Under the pieces are notes generated by a model. The model worked only from the letters and a program-made list of their open reading frames with translations. It did no database searches and was not told where the DNA came from. From positions 143,354 to 207,353 of the forward strand of contig JBCDFV010000003.1 of the NCBI GenBank assembly GCA_039177555.1: a stretch of 64,000 nucleotides of DNA, given 5' to 3'. The DNA is from JANQGH01 sp039177555. GTDB taxonomy: Bacteria > Pseudomonadota > Alphaproteobacteria > DSM-16000 > Inquilinaceae. Made by a program: the position numbers and the translations under genes. Shown piece after piece: positions 8,769-17,271 of the stretch; position 1 is the first letter of the stretch; every line of letters starts with the position of its first letter.

Positions 8769-10430
8769 ACGAACGCCCAGGCCCGTCGCCGGGTCGACCG
8801 TGACGCCATAGTCCGATTGCGCCCCGGCGACCGAAACGGCGCCGGCGGCGACATCGGCCGCCACGGCCTCGACCGACCGCAGTTTGGGATCACCGTAACC
8901 GCCGCCGCCCGCCTCACGGATGGTCAGCGTGTCGCCTTGGGCCAGGGTGTGCCGCCCCTTCGGCGGGATGGCGGCGCCATTGATGGCAAACGCGCGCGCG
9001 GCCCCAGGGGCGCCGGCAAGGAAGCCGCGTGCCGGGAACTTGGTGCGCAGGCCGAAGATCGAGACATCAACCGGCATGCCGGACGTGTTCACCAGGGCCG
9101 CTTCCTGCCCCGTACCACCACGAAACTGGCCGGGGCCGCCCGTGTCCGGCAGCATGCGGCGATAGAGGACGCGCATGCCGGTCTCTCGTTCCCACACCTC
9201 CGACGGCACGACGGCGTTGTTGGTCGGGAACGGCACGGCGGCGCGGCCGTCATGCCCGTCCATGGCGCCGAGGCCGCCGGAAAGGAAGTATTGCGTCGCC
9301 ATCTCCCTGCCGTCCGACCGGCGGGCGGTGACCAGCATCAGGGTGGCCATGCCGCTGTCGGCCTGGACCCGGCCGGGCAGGACATCGGCCAGGCAGCTCA
9401 TGACCAAGGGCACGATGAACCAGCCGACCGTGTGGCGCCCACCCGTGGGCGACGGTTTGGTCGCGGCCAGGATGCAGCCCTCCGGCGCGCTGATCGAGAT
9501 GGGCTGCAGCGTGCCATCATTGTTCGGGATCGACGGCGTGGTCAGGCACTTCACCGCATAGCTGGCGAACGAGCGCGTGTAGCAAAACGGCACGTTGATC
9601 GCGACCGGTGCCGCCGGCCCCGTGCCCGCGAAGTCAAGCGCGATGCGATCGCCCTCGACCGTGACCGCGCACGCCAGATCCAGCGCCTCCGTCACGGTTT
9701 CGATCGCCATCTCGCGGCGATAGGTGCCGTCCGGGATCGCCGCCAGCTCGCGCCGCATCGCGCCTTCGGACTGGGCGATGATGGCATCGGCCAAGGGCTG
9801 TAGATCGTCGATGGCGTATTCGTCCATGAACTCGCCGACCAGCCGAGCGCCCACCTCCGTGCCGGCGACGTTGGCATCGATATCGCCGAACACCTCGTCG
9901 ACCACGCGCACATTATTGGCAAGAATGTCGCGCAGCAGCGGGTTGAACGTGCCGGCCTCGACCAGCTTGCAGACCGGCAGGATGAGGCCCTCGTGATAGA
10001 GGTCCGGATTGCCGATCGCCAGGCCCGCGCCGCCGATGTCCGGCAGGTGGGTGATCGTCATGACGAACCCGACCACCCGGCCGTCGCGAAACACCGGCCG
10101 CGCGACGCAGATGTCGGGCGTATGCCCCGTGCCCAGCCACGGATCATTGGTCACCAGCACGTCGCCCGGCTTCAGGCTTTCGACCGGATAGCGCGCCAGC
10201 ATGTGGCGCATGGTCAAGGGCGCGGTGCCGATGAAGGCCGGCATGCTGAGGCTGGCCTGGGCGATCGAGCGGCCCTTGGCGTCGAACATGACGCAGGCCA
10301 GGTCCCACGCCTCGCGCACGCCGACCGAAAACGCCGTACGTACGATCGCGGTCAGGATCTCGTCGGTGATCGCGATCAGGCGGTCCCACATGATGCCCAG
10401 GCTGACGGCGTCGATCGGCGCCTTGCTCAT
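8763..10430 (-). CDS. hyuB: Hydantoinase B / oxoprolinase family protein (HyuB)
   Basis: A 555-residue subunit of the N-methylhydantoinase/5-oxoprolinase/acetone carboxylase-type family, which works with HyuA to open cyclic amides using ATP. Family landmarks include LGIMWDRLIAITDE near the N-terminus, GDVLVTNDPWLGTGHTPDI and a glycine-rich C-terminal segment containing GGGGYGDP. The ATG at 10430 overlaps the hyuA stop by four bases (ATGA), giving strong translational coupling, and a GAAGGAAC ribosome site sits just upstream. Longer N-terminal readings run into hyuA. Because its partner hyuA is interrupted by a stop codon, this subunit may now be orphaned unless a second hyuA exists elsewhere. 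Confidence 0.9.
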   Translation of the reverse strand: MSKAPIDAVSLGIMWDRLIAITDEILTAIVRTAFSVGVREAWDLACVMFDAKGRSIAQASLSMPAFIGTAPLTMRHMLARYPVESLKPGDVLVTNDPWLGTGHTPDICVARPVFRDGRVVGFVMTITHLPDIGGAGLAIGNPDLYHEGLILPVCKLVEAGTFNPLLRDILANNVRVVDEVFGDIDANVAGTEVGARLVGEFMDEYAIDDLQPLADAIIAQSEGAMRRELAAIPDGTYRREMAIETVTEALDLACAVTVEGDRIALDFAGTGPAAPVAINVPFCYTRSFASYAVKCLTTPSIPNNDGTLQPISISAPEGCILAATKPSPTGGRHTVGWFIVPLVMSCLADVLPGRVQADSGMATLMLVTARRSDGREMATQYFLSGGLGAMDGHDGRAAVPFPTNNAVVPSEVWERETGMRVLYRRMLPDTGGPGQFRGGTGQEAALVNTSGMPVDVSIFGLRTKFPARGFLAGAPGAARAFAINGAAIPPKGRHTLAQGDTLTIREAGGGGYGDPKLRSVEAVAADVAAGAVSVAGAQSDYGVTVDPATGLGVRG

Positions 10431-12532
10431 GCGGCCAGTGTTCCTTCGACGGCGGCGATGGACGCGATCAGATTGCCGTGGCCGTCGATCTCGACCTGGT
10501 CGCCGACCCCGATCACGCAAGTGGATTCCCGCTCCTCAACCAGGGCCGGCCCGGTGAAGCTGTCGCCTGGTTTCAGCGCCAGACGGTCATAGACCGGCGT
10601 TTCGACGAAGCCGCCGGCATCGGGAAAGTAGGCCGCGCGCACGCCCTTGCGGGCCTGATCGGCAGCACCGCGGTCGAACGCGAAATCCGTGCTGTCGGTC
10701 GGTCGCGGCCCGCTGACCGTGGCCTTCCACGCGATGATGTCGATCGGTCGTTCGGGAAAGGACTTGGAGAAGACACCCTCATACGCGTCGGCAAACAGGC
10801 GCGGCAGCGCCTCGATCAGCGCGGCACCGACGAGGTCCGCCGGCATCGTCACCTCGATATCGTACCCCTGCCCCCGATAGCGCATATCGAGAGCGCGCAC
10901 GACGGTCAGGTCGGCCCGCCGTACGTCCGTGCCGCTGAACGCGTCGGCCGCCTCGTCGACCAGCTTCGCGAAACCCTCGTCGATCGCTGCCGGTTGCAAG
11001 GCTTCCAACTCGACCAGATCCGACCGCAGCACCTCGAACGACAGCGGGCTGATCAGCATGCCGATGGCCGAGGCGACGCCGGCGCCGGCCGGGAATACCA
11101 CGCGCGGCACCAACAGCTTGTGTGCCACACGCAGCGCATGGATCGGGCCGGAGCCGCCGAACGCCACCATGGTCGAACGACGGTAATCGAAGCCACGCTC
11201 GGACGCGTGATTGCGGAAGGCGCGCGCGACATCCTCGTTGATCGTCTCGTGAATGCCCCAAGCAGCGCGCAGGGCGTCGACATCCAGCGGAGCGGCGATC
11301 TCTCTGCCGATGGCCTCGGTCGCGGCACCGCCGTCCAGCGCCATCTCGCCGCCGAGGAAGAAATCCGCGCTGAGATAGCCGAGCGAGAGGTTGGCGTCGG
11401 TCAAGGTCGGTGCCGAACCGCCAAGCCCATAGCAAACCGGGCCCGGATCGGCCCCGGCACTGCGCGGGCCGACCTTGACCACGCCGCGCGCGTCGATGTC
11501 TGCCAGGCTGCCGCCGCCGGCGCCGATCTCGATCAGGTCGATCACCGGGATCTTGGCCGGCAGGCCGCTGCCGAGCTTGAACTCGTGAACCCGCGCGACC
11601 TCCATCTCATAGCGGTGCAGGGGCGTCATGTCGCGCACCAGCGCGCCCTTTGCCGTGGTGCCGCCCATGTCGTAGGCCAGCAGGTCCGCGATACCCGACG
11701 TTTCGCCCAGCCGGGCGGCAAAATGCACGCCGGCGGCCGGCCCCGATTCCAGCAGGCGGACCGGATAGCGTCGCGCAGTCTCCACCGTCACCGTGCCGCC
11801 GCTGGAGGTCATGATGAACAGGCCGCCGGCAAAGCCAAGTTCGCCCAGGCCCGTCTCCAGCCGGTCCAGATACCGGCTCAACATCGGCTGGGTGAACGCG
11901 TTCATCGTCGTCGTCGTCCAGCGTTCGTACTCGCGCATGAACGGGAAGATGTCGGCGGACCGGCTGATGGAGATGTCGGGCAGAACCGCGGCGGCGATCG
12001 CGGCGACCTCCCGTTAGTGGGTATCGTCGACGTACGCGTTCAACAGACAGACCGCGATCGCCTCGATCTCCCGTGTTTGGGCAAGAAGTTGAAGTCGCTC
12101 GCGAACCTGGCCACGGTCCAACGCTTCGACGACCTCACCCGACGGCCCGATCCGTTCCGACACCTCAATCCGCATCGCGCGTTCGATCAGCGGTTCGGGG
12201 TAGGCGATGCGCAGGTCGTACATGTCGTATCGCCGCTCCTTGGCGATATCGAGAACGTCCGCGAAACCCTCGGTGCAGATCATGGCGGTCTTCGCACCGC
12301 GTCGCTCGATCAGCGCGTTTGTGACCAGCGTCGTGCCATGCACGATCGTCCCGACCTCGCCGATCTCAGCACCCGCCTTTTGCATCAGAACGGGCAGGCC
12401 GGCGATCACGGCGGTCGACGGGTCGTGCGGCGTCGTCAGTTGCTTGTGCACCACCAGCCGACCGGAACGCGGGTCAAGGGCAGCAAAATCGGTGAACGTG
12501 CCCCCGATATCGATGTCGACCCGCCAGTCCAT
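10427..12532 (-). pseudogene. hyuA: Hydantoinase A / oxoprolinase (HyuA) interrupted by one in-frame TAA
   Basis: Reading the minus strand from 12532 gives a nearly full-length HyuA of 702 codons, close to the usual size of about 690. It starts MDWRVDIDIGGTFTDF (the ATP-binding family start) and ends near the coupled hyuB start. A single TAA at 12014-12016 splits it after residue 172, at LLNAYVDDTH; reading continues in the same frame with REVAAIAAAVLPD. In this family the position is usually Glu (…HE-R-VA), so GAA to TAA is the simplest explanation. An ATG at 11938 could restart a 503-residue C-terminal piece lacking the N-terminal phosphate-binding part. UAA is neither a selenocysteine nor a pyrrolysine codon. 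It is either a true nonsense mutation or a sequencing error. Confidence 0.87.
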
Positions 12533-12536
12533 GGGG

Positions 12537-12926
12537 TCAGGCCTCCGCGCGCTTCAGGGCGGTGACCTCAATCTCGACCTTCATCGCCTCTTCGGCAAAG
12601 CCGCAGATGATGGTGGTGTTGGTCGGGCGCGGCTCGGAAAAGGTCTCGCCAAGCACCAGGGACACCGGCTCGACATAGCTGCGATCGGCCAGGAAGACGC
12701 GGACCCGGACAATATCCTTCATCGCGGCGTCCGCCTGGGCCAGCGCATCGCCGATCGTCTTCAGGCATTGCCGTGCCTGTTCGGCCGGATCGTCGGAGAT
12801 GCTGTGGTCGGCGAAGTTGTAGCCGGCGGTGCCGGAGACGAAGATCCATTCGCCGTCGACGACCGCCCGGCTGTAGCCGGCCATCTTCTCGAACTTCGAC
12901 CCGCTGGTGATGGCGTAGCGCGACAT
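12537..12926 (-). CDS. RidA/YjgF family protein
   Basis: A 129-residue small protein of the Rid superfamily, whose members hydrolyse reactive enamine/imine intermediates from PLP or amine-oxidising enzymes. Family features include the FVSGTAGYN segment, the RVRVFLADRS strand and EPRPTNTTII near the trimer active site. It precedes hyuA by four bases in the same leftward unit and has AGAGGAAA before its ATG. Such Rid proteins often accompany catabolic enzymes for amines and cyclic amides, which fits the neighbouring hydantoinase, FAD oxidase and PLP enzyme. It is not obviously the housekeeping RidA, since the order of residues around the active-site Arg is different. Confidence 0.85.
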   Translation of the reverse strand: MSRYAITSGSKFEKMAGYSRAVVDGEWIFVSGTAGYNFADHSISDDPAEQARQCLKTIGDALAQADAAMKDIVRVRVFLADRSYVEPVSLVLGETFSEPRPTNTTIICGFAEEAMKVEIEVTALKRAEA

Positions 12927-12956
12927 GGGTTTCCTCTGGCTGGTTATGGTCGGGGC

Positions 12957-13706
12957 TTAAGCGGTCTCGCCGTCGATCAGGGCGACGAGCATGTCGTAGG
13001 TGGCGCCCGTGTCGCCCCGGATCGCCGCCGCGGCTGCCGGGACGTCCTGACGCTCGAAAGCGGCGATCAAGTCGAGATGATGAACGGCGCCATTGTCAAA
13101 TTCCGCGGGGCCGATACGCGCCTCCAGGGCGCGCGACAGCATGCGCAGATAGGGCCCGAACCGGAGCCACAGCAGCCCGATCAACTGGGTCAGGACCTCC
13201 GACCCCGAGGCGCTGTAAATCAGGAAATGGAACTCACGATTGCAGCGCAGCAGTGCCTCGACGCCATCGTCCCGGCTGATCTCCTGATGGGCCGCGCAGG
13301 CCTGCCTGACGCTGCGTAACAGGTCACCCTTCACGAACGGCACCGCGCGTTCCACCGCCAGGACTTCCAGCGCGTAACGGGCGTCGAACAGTTGATCCAG
13401 GCGATCGCGCGAAACGGTTGGGACACGGCAGGAACCACCCGCCGTCAGTTCCAGGGCACTTTCCGCCGCCAGCCGGCGCAGCGCTTCGCGAACGGGCATA
13501 TGGCTGGTGCCGAAGGACTTCGCCAGGGCATCCAAGGTCAGAACCTGCCCGGGTTCAAAACGGCCAACGACCAAGGCGTCGTTCAAGGCACGATAGACCA
13601 CGTCCTGCACGGTCGACCGTCCGCGCACGGGCTCGAACGGAAAGGGTGTGCTGGTTTTGGTTGAACTCGAAATGGTCGCGACCCCGGATCGAAGATGATG
13701 AAACAT
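12957..13706 (-). CDS. GntR-family transcriptional regulator, FCD subfamily
   Basis: A 249-residue DNA-binding regulator. A winged helix-turn-helix occupies about residues 30-95 (with FEPGQVLTLDALAKSF and MPVREALRRLAAES), followed by an all-helical FCD effector domain in which conserved metal/ligand residues include Asp (FDARYALE) and His (HQEIS, NREFHF, HHLDLI). It starts with ATG at 13706. It diverges from the livG-M-F-H-K importer operon and lies upstream of ridA-hyuA-hyuB, so it may control either or both. Several perfect dyads in the gap in front of it are plausible operators. Such regulators usually bind a small organic acid or amino-acid derivative. Confidence 0.88.
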   Translation of the reverse strand: MFHHLRSGVATISSSTKTSTPFPFEPVRGRSTVQDVVYRALNDALVVGRFEPGQVLTLDALAKSFGTSHMPVREALRRLAAESALELTAGGSCRVPTVSRDRLDQLFDARYALEVLAVERAVPFVKGDLLRSVRQACAAHQEISRDDGVEALLRCNREFHFLIYSASGSEVLTQLIGLLWLRFGPYLRMLSRALEARIGPAEFDNGAVHHLDLIAAFERQDVPAAAAAIRGDTGATYDMLVALIDGETA

Positions 13707-13709
13707 CGT

Positions 13710-13745
13710 TGATCAAACGATCACACAATGCAATCCTTCGATTGC
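13710..13745. promoter_or_regulatory. Two perfect dyads in front of gntR, candidate operators
   Basis: TGATC-AAAC-GATCA lies at 13710-13723 and GCAATC-CTTC-GATTGC at 13730-13745. Both are perfect inverted repeats with four-base centres, and their centres are 21 bases apart, about two helical turns. They lie four bases upstream of the gntR start codon and on the livG side of it. This spacing and symmetry fit binding by a dimeric GntR protein, most simply autoregulation by the adjacent gene. Confidence 0.55.
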
Positions 13746-13773
13746 GAGACGGCGAATGCTCGGCGGGTGTCTA

Positions 13774-13821
13774 GCGCTTGGACCCAAGCGCCGCCAGCAA
13801 AGAAACACATCGCGAATGTGT
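13774..13821. promoter_or_regulatory. Two further dyads upstream of livG
   Basis: GCGCTTGG-AC-CCAAGCGC at 13774-13791 is a perfect 8-2-8 inverted repeat. ACACAT-CGCGA-ATGTGT at 13805-13821 is a perfect 6-5-6 repeat. Both lie between the gntR-side dyads and the livG start. They could be operators or 5'-leader hairpins of the liv mRNA. No confident -35/-10 pair could be assigned here by eye. Confidence 0.45.
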
Positions 13822-13849
13822 CGTGCAATGCCGTCGAAACCGCGCTGTC

Positions 13850-14626
13850 ATGGGGGCTGGCAAACCGGCGATGCTGAGTGTTCGCGATCTGCACAAGCGC
13901 TTTGGCGAGCTGCGCGCGGTCGACGGTGTCTCCTTCGAACTGGCGAAGGGCGGCATCACCGGGCTGATCGGCCCCAACGGCGCCGGCAAGACGACCCTGT
14001 TCAACACGCTGTGCGGCACGATCCAGGCCGATGGCGGCGAGGTGGAGTTGGACGGCACCAGGCTGGACCGGTTACCGGCACACCGGATCTTGCATGCGGG
14101 CCTGGCGCGCACGTTTCAGATCCCCCGGCCGTTTCCGGAAATGACGGTTCTGGAAAACGTCATGATCGCCCCGCTGAACCAGCCGGGCGAGACCTTCTGG
14201 AACGCCTGGTTCAGGCGCGGCGCCGTCGCTTCGGCCGAGAGACGGATCCGTGAACGGGCGATGGAGGTGTTGGAGTTTACCACGCTGGCGCATCTCGCCG
14301 GTGAACCCGCCAGGTCGCTGTCCGGCGGCCAGAAAAAGCTGTTGGAACTGGCGCGCGTGCTGATCGCCGAGCCTAAGATCATCCTGCTGGACGAGCCGGC
14401 GGCCGGCGTCAATCCCGCGCTGATGGAGGTCTTGGTCGACAAGATCGTCAGCCTGAACCGGCAGGGCATCACCTTTCTGCTGATCGAGCACAATATGGAC
14501 CTGGTCATGAGCGTCTGCGACCCGGTCATGGTCATGGCCCAGGGCGCCATGCTGTGCGTCGGCGACGCCGAGACCGTGCGCAACGATCCGCGCGTGCTGG
14601 CGGTCTATCTGGGCGAAGCGCCATGA
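13850..14626 (+). CDS. livG: Branched-chain amino acid-type ABC transporter ATPase LivG
   Basis: One of two ATPases of a HAAT-family importer, about 258 residues. Walker A GPNGAGKT is at 41-48, the signature is SLSGGQKKLLELARVLI, and Walker B is ILLDEPAAGVNP with switch LLIEHNMDLVMS. The LivG-specific insert around LARTFQIPRPFPEMTV is present. The start is uncertain: ATG at 13850 or 13871; a reading from 13778 would run through the dyad region. The last bases overlap livF by four (ATGA). It is the first gene of a five-gene importer operon, in the order livG-livF-livH-livM-binding protein. Confidence 0.9.
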   Translation: MGAGKPAMLSVRDLHKRFGELRAVDGVSFELAKGGITGLIGPNGAGKTTLFNTLCGTIQADGGEVELDGTRLDRLPAHRILHAGLARTFQIPRPFPEMTVLENVMIAPLNQPGETFWNAWFRRGAVASAERRIRERAMEVLEFTTLAHLAGEPARSLSGGQKKLLELARVLIAEPKIILLDEPAAGVNPALMEVLVDKIVSLNRQGITFLLIEHNMDLVMSVCDPVMVMAQGAMLCVGDAETVRNDPRVLAVYLGEAP

Positions 14627-15345
14627 GCGCGGTTCTCGCCATCGACGACCTGGTCGCGGGCTACGTTGCCGATCTGCCGATCGTCACCGGGGTCTCGATG
14701 ACCCTGTCGCCGGGCGAGCTGGTGACAATCATCGGCCCGAACGGGGCCGGCAAGTCCACGCTGGTCAAGGCCATCGCCGGCCTGGTCATGGTTATGGGCG
14801 GCCGGGTCCGCCTGGAGGGCAACGACATCACGGGCATCCAGACCCACCGCCTGCCCCGGTCCGGCGTCGGCTATGTCGCGCAATCCAGCAACGTCTTCAC
14901 CAGCCTGACGGTGCATGAGAACCTTCGCGTCGCCGCTCATACCCTGGGCGCTGAGCGTTCTGAGCGCCTGGCCGACGCCTACGAAATGTTCCCGGACCTG
15001 AAGCGCTATCGCGACCAAAAGGGGCGCGTTCTGTCCGGCGGGCAGCGGCAGATGCTGGCCCTGGGCATGGCGCTGGTCTGCCGGCCGCGCGTGATCCTGC
15101 TGGACGAACCGTCGGCGGGACTGGCGCCGGCGATCGTACAGGATGTGTTCACCCGTCTGCGCGCGCTCGCTGATTCCGGCCTCGCCCTCTTGATGGTGGA
15201 GCAGAACGCGCGCGCGGCCCTGCAGCTTTCCGATCGCGGCTATGTCATGGCCGAGGGCGCGGCCAAGATCGAGGGACCGGCCAACGATCTGCTGGCCGAC
15301 CCCAAGGTGGCCGAGATCTATCTCGGCACCAGGCGGGCACGCTGA
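14623..15345 (+). CDS. livF: Branched-chain amino acid-type ABC transporter ATPase LivF
   Basis: Second ATPase of the HAAT importer, 240 residues. Walker A GPNGAGKST is at 38-46, the signature is VLSGGQRQMLALGMAL, and Walker B is VILLDEPSAGLAP with switch LMVEQNARAAL. The LivF-type N-terminus lacks the LivG insert. The ATG at 14623 overlaps the livG stop (ATGA) and the stop overlaps the livH start by one base, so expression is tightly coupled. The substrate class of HAAT importers is broad: branched-chain amino acids, urea, short amides, aromatic acids. Confidence 0.92.
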   Translation: MSAVLAIDDLVAGYVADLPIVTGVSMTLSPGELVTIIGPNGAGKSTLVKAIAGLVMVMGGRVRLEGNDITGIQTHRLPRSGVGYVAQSSNVFTSLTVHENLRVAAHTLGAERSERLADAYEMFPDLKRYRDQKGRVLSGGQRQMLALGMALVCRPRVILLDEPSAGLAPAIVQDVFTRLRALADSGLALLMVEQNARAALQLSDRGYVMAEGAAKIEGPANDLLADPKVAEIYLGTRRAR

Positions 15346-16244
15346 TGGGCCAGTTGATCGCAGACGGCATCCTGACCGGCGCGGTCCTCTCGCTGGGCGC
15401 CATCGGCGTGACCTTGACGCTCGGCATCTTGCGCTTCGCCAACTTCTCCCATTCAGAACTGGTCACCTGGGGCGGCTATTTCGCGCTGACCTTCATCGCC
15501 TTCGCCGGCACGAGTGCGGAGACCTTCGGGCCCCTGTCCTTCGGCTGGTCCTTCGTCGGCGCGATCATCATCGCCGGCATCGCGACCGCTGGCCTGGCCC
15601 TGATCGTCGACGCGCTGGTCTTTTCCCGGCTGCGCCGGCGGCGGGCGGCGGAGATGACGTTGGTCTTCGCGTCGTTCGGGATCGCGCTGCTGCTGCGCCA
15701 TATCATCGTGCTGATCTTCGGGCCGCATGCCGTCTATTACACCGGCACCTTGCAGTTTGCGGTCGAGATACTGCCCGGTGTGCGGGTCATGCCGGACCAG
15801 ATCCTGGTTCTGGTCCTGACGCTGCTGTTCGTCCTCGGACTGCACCTGACGCTGAAGTTTTCGCGCCTTGGCATTGCCATGCGCGCCAGCGCCGAAAGCC
15901 CGGACCTCGCCCGCGTGCATGGCGTCGATGTGCGGGTCGTCATCCGCTGGACCTGGGCCATCGGCGGTGGCCTCGCGGCGGCGGCCGGCGTGTTCTACGG
16001 CCTGACCGTGCAGCTGCGGCCCGAGATCGGGTTTGCCTTGCTTCTGCCCCTGTTCACCGCCGCGCTGCTGGGCGGCAGCGGCAGCGTCTATGGCGCCGTC
16101 ATCGGCGGCCTGATCATCGGCCTGTCGGAAAGCCTGTCGGTCTTGATCATCCCGACTGGGTACAAGCAGGCCGTGCCGTTCCTGATCTTGCTGCTAATCC
16201 TCTATCTGCGGCCGCGCGGCCTGTTCGGAGATGTCGCCAAATGA
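15345..16244 (+). CDS. livH: Branched-chain amino acid-type ABC transporter permease LivH
   Basis: A 299-residue inner-membrane permease with about eight hydrophobic segments. The N-terminus GQLIADGILTGAVLSLGAIG and the GSVYGAVIGGLIIGLSESL stretch near the C-terminus are typical of LivH, as is MRASAESPDLARVHGVD for the cytoplasmic loop that contacts the ATPases. It begins at the last base of the livF stop and ends overlapping livM (ATGATG). It pairs with LivM to form the translocation channel. Confidence 0.93.
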   Translation: MGQLIADGILTGAVLSLGAIGVTLTLGILRFANFSHSELVTWGGYFALTFIAFAGTSAETFGPLSFGWSFVGAIIIAGIATAGLALIVDALVFSRLRRRRAAEMTLVFASFGIALLLRHIIVLIFGPHAVYYTGTLQFAVEILPGVRVMPDQILVLVLTLLFVLGLHLTLKFSRLGIAMRASAESPDLARVHGVDVRVVIRWTWAIGGGLAAAAGVFYGLTVQLRPEIGFALLLPLFTAALLGGSGSVYGAVIGGLIIGLSESLSVLIIPTGYKQAVPFLILLLILYLRPRGLFGDVAK

Positions 16245-17197
16245 TGGGCTATGTCTCCTATCTCAGCTTCTTTCTGACCTTGGCCCTGATCTACGGCATC
16301 GCCACGATGGGGCTGAACATGCAGTGGGGCTTCACCGGCCTGTTCAACGCCGGGGTCGTCGGCTTTTTCGCCATCGGCGGCTATGCCTACGCGATCGTGA
16401 TCGGCCCCGACCGTCCGGATCTGGTCGGCGGCTTTGAGCTGCCCTTTGTCATCGGGCTTCTGGGCGCCTTAGCATTCTCTGCCTTGGCGGCGCTGATCGT
16501 CGGTTTGGCGACCATGCGCCTGCGCTCGCACTATCTGGCGATTTCGACCTTCGGCATCGCGCTGACCATCCAGCTCGTGGCGCTGAATTTCGAAAGCTTG
16601 ACAGCCGGCAATCTCGGCCTGATCGGCCTCGGCCGGCCGCTGGAGGACGCCTTCGACACGCCGCTTGGCTTCAACCTTTTCTATCTCGGCCTCATGGTGG
16701 TCGCGACGCTGATCGTCTATGGCGCGCTGCAGTTGATCCTGCATTCGCCCTGGGGCCGCGTCTTACGGGCGATCCGGGAGGATGAGGAGGCGGCGATCTC
16801 GCTGGGCAAGAATGTCAGCCGTTTTCGGCTGGAGGCGTTCGTCATCGGCTGTTCGCTGATGGGCCTCGCCGGTGCCTTCTATGTCGGCTCAATCGGCTAT
16901 ATCAGCCCGTTCGACTTCCTGCCCATCGTGACCTTCCAGATCTGGACCATGCTGATCCTGGGCGGCAGCGGCAACAATCGCGGCGCCATCCTGGGCGCAA
17001 TCGTCGTCTGGGGCGTCTGGACGTCCAGCGGTTGGCTGATCTCCACGGTCCTGCCACCGGCCTGGCAAGTGCGCGGCGCCGCCAGCCAGGTCATCCTGAT
17101 CGGCCTCATTCTGGTGCTGACATTGCTGTACCGGCCGCGCGGCCTGATCGGCGAGCGCGTTACGGTGTCTAGCGGTGCCAAGCTGAACGACCGATAA
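16241..17197 (+). CDS. livM: Branched-chain amino acid-type ABC transporter permease LivM
   Basis: A 318-residue permease partner of LivH. It has LivM hallmarks: the MGLNMQWGFTGLFNAG segment near the N-terminus, the GRVLRAIREDEEAAISLGKN cytoplasmic loop, and a C-terminus ending in LLYRPRGLIGERV. Start is ATG at 16241 or the adjacent ATG at 16244, overlapping the livH stop. The frame stays open far upstream through livH, but that is only a shadow reading. A binding-protein gene follows after 74 bases. Confidence 0.92.
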   Translation: MMGYVSYLSFFLTLALIYGIATMGLNMQWGFTGLFNAGVVGFFAIGGYAYAIVIGPDRPDLVGGFELPFVIGLLGALAFSALAALIVGLATMRLRSHYLAISTFGIALTIQLVALNFESLTAGNLGLIGLGRPLEDAFDTPLGFNLFYLGLMVVATLIVYGALQLILHSPWGRVLRAIREDEEAAISLGKNVSRFRLEAFVIGCSLMGLAGAFYVGSIGYISPFDFLPIVTFQIWTMLILGGSGNNRGAILGAIVVWGVWTSSGWLISTVLPPAWQVRGAASQVILIGLILVLTLLYRPRGLIGERVTVSSGAKLNDR

Positions 17198-17271
17198 TCC
17201 GGGGACAGAACAAGGAGGGGGCATTGAACAGACACGCATCTCATGGCAACGGGGAACAAAGGAGACAGATC

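Noticed and set aside
12014..12016. Recoding of the hyuA stop as selenocysteine or pyrrolysine
   Set aside because: The codon is TAA. Selenocysteine uses TGA and pyrrolysine uses TAG, so neither applies. Simple nonsense or read error is more likely.
15242..16240. Open frame upstream of livM reading through livH
   Set aside because: It is the livM frame continuing through coding DNA of livF and livH. Those genes have full conserved motifs and coupled starts.
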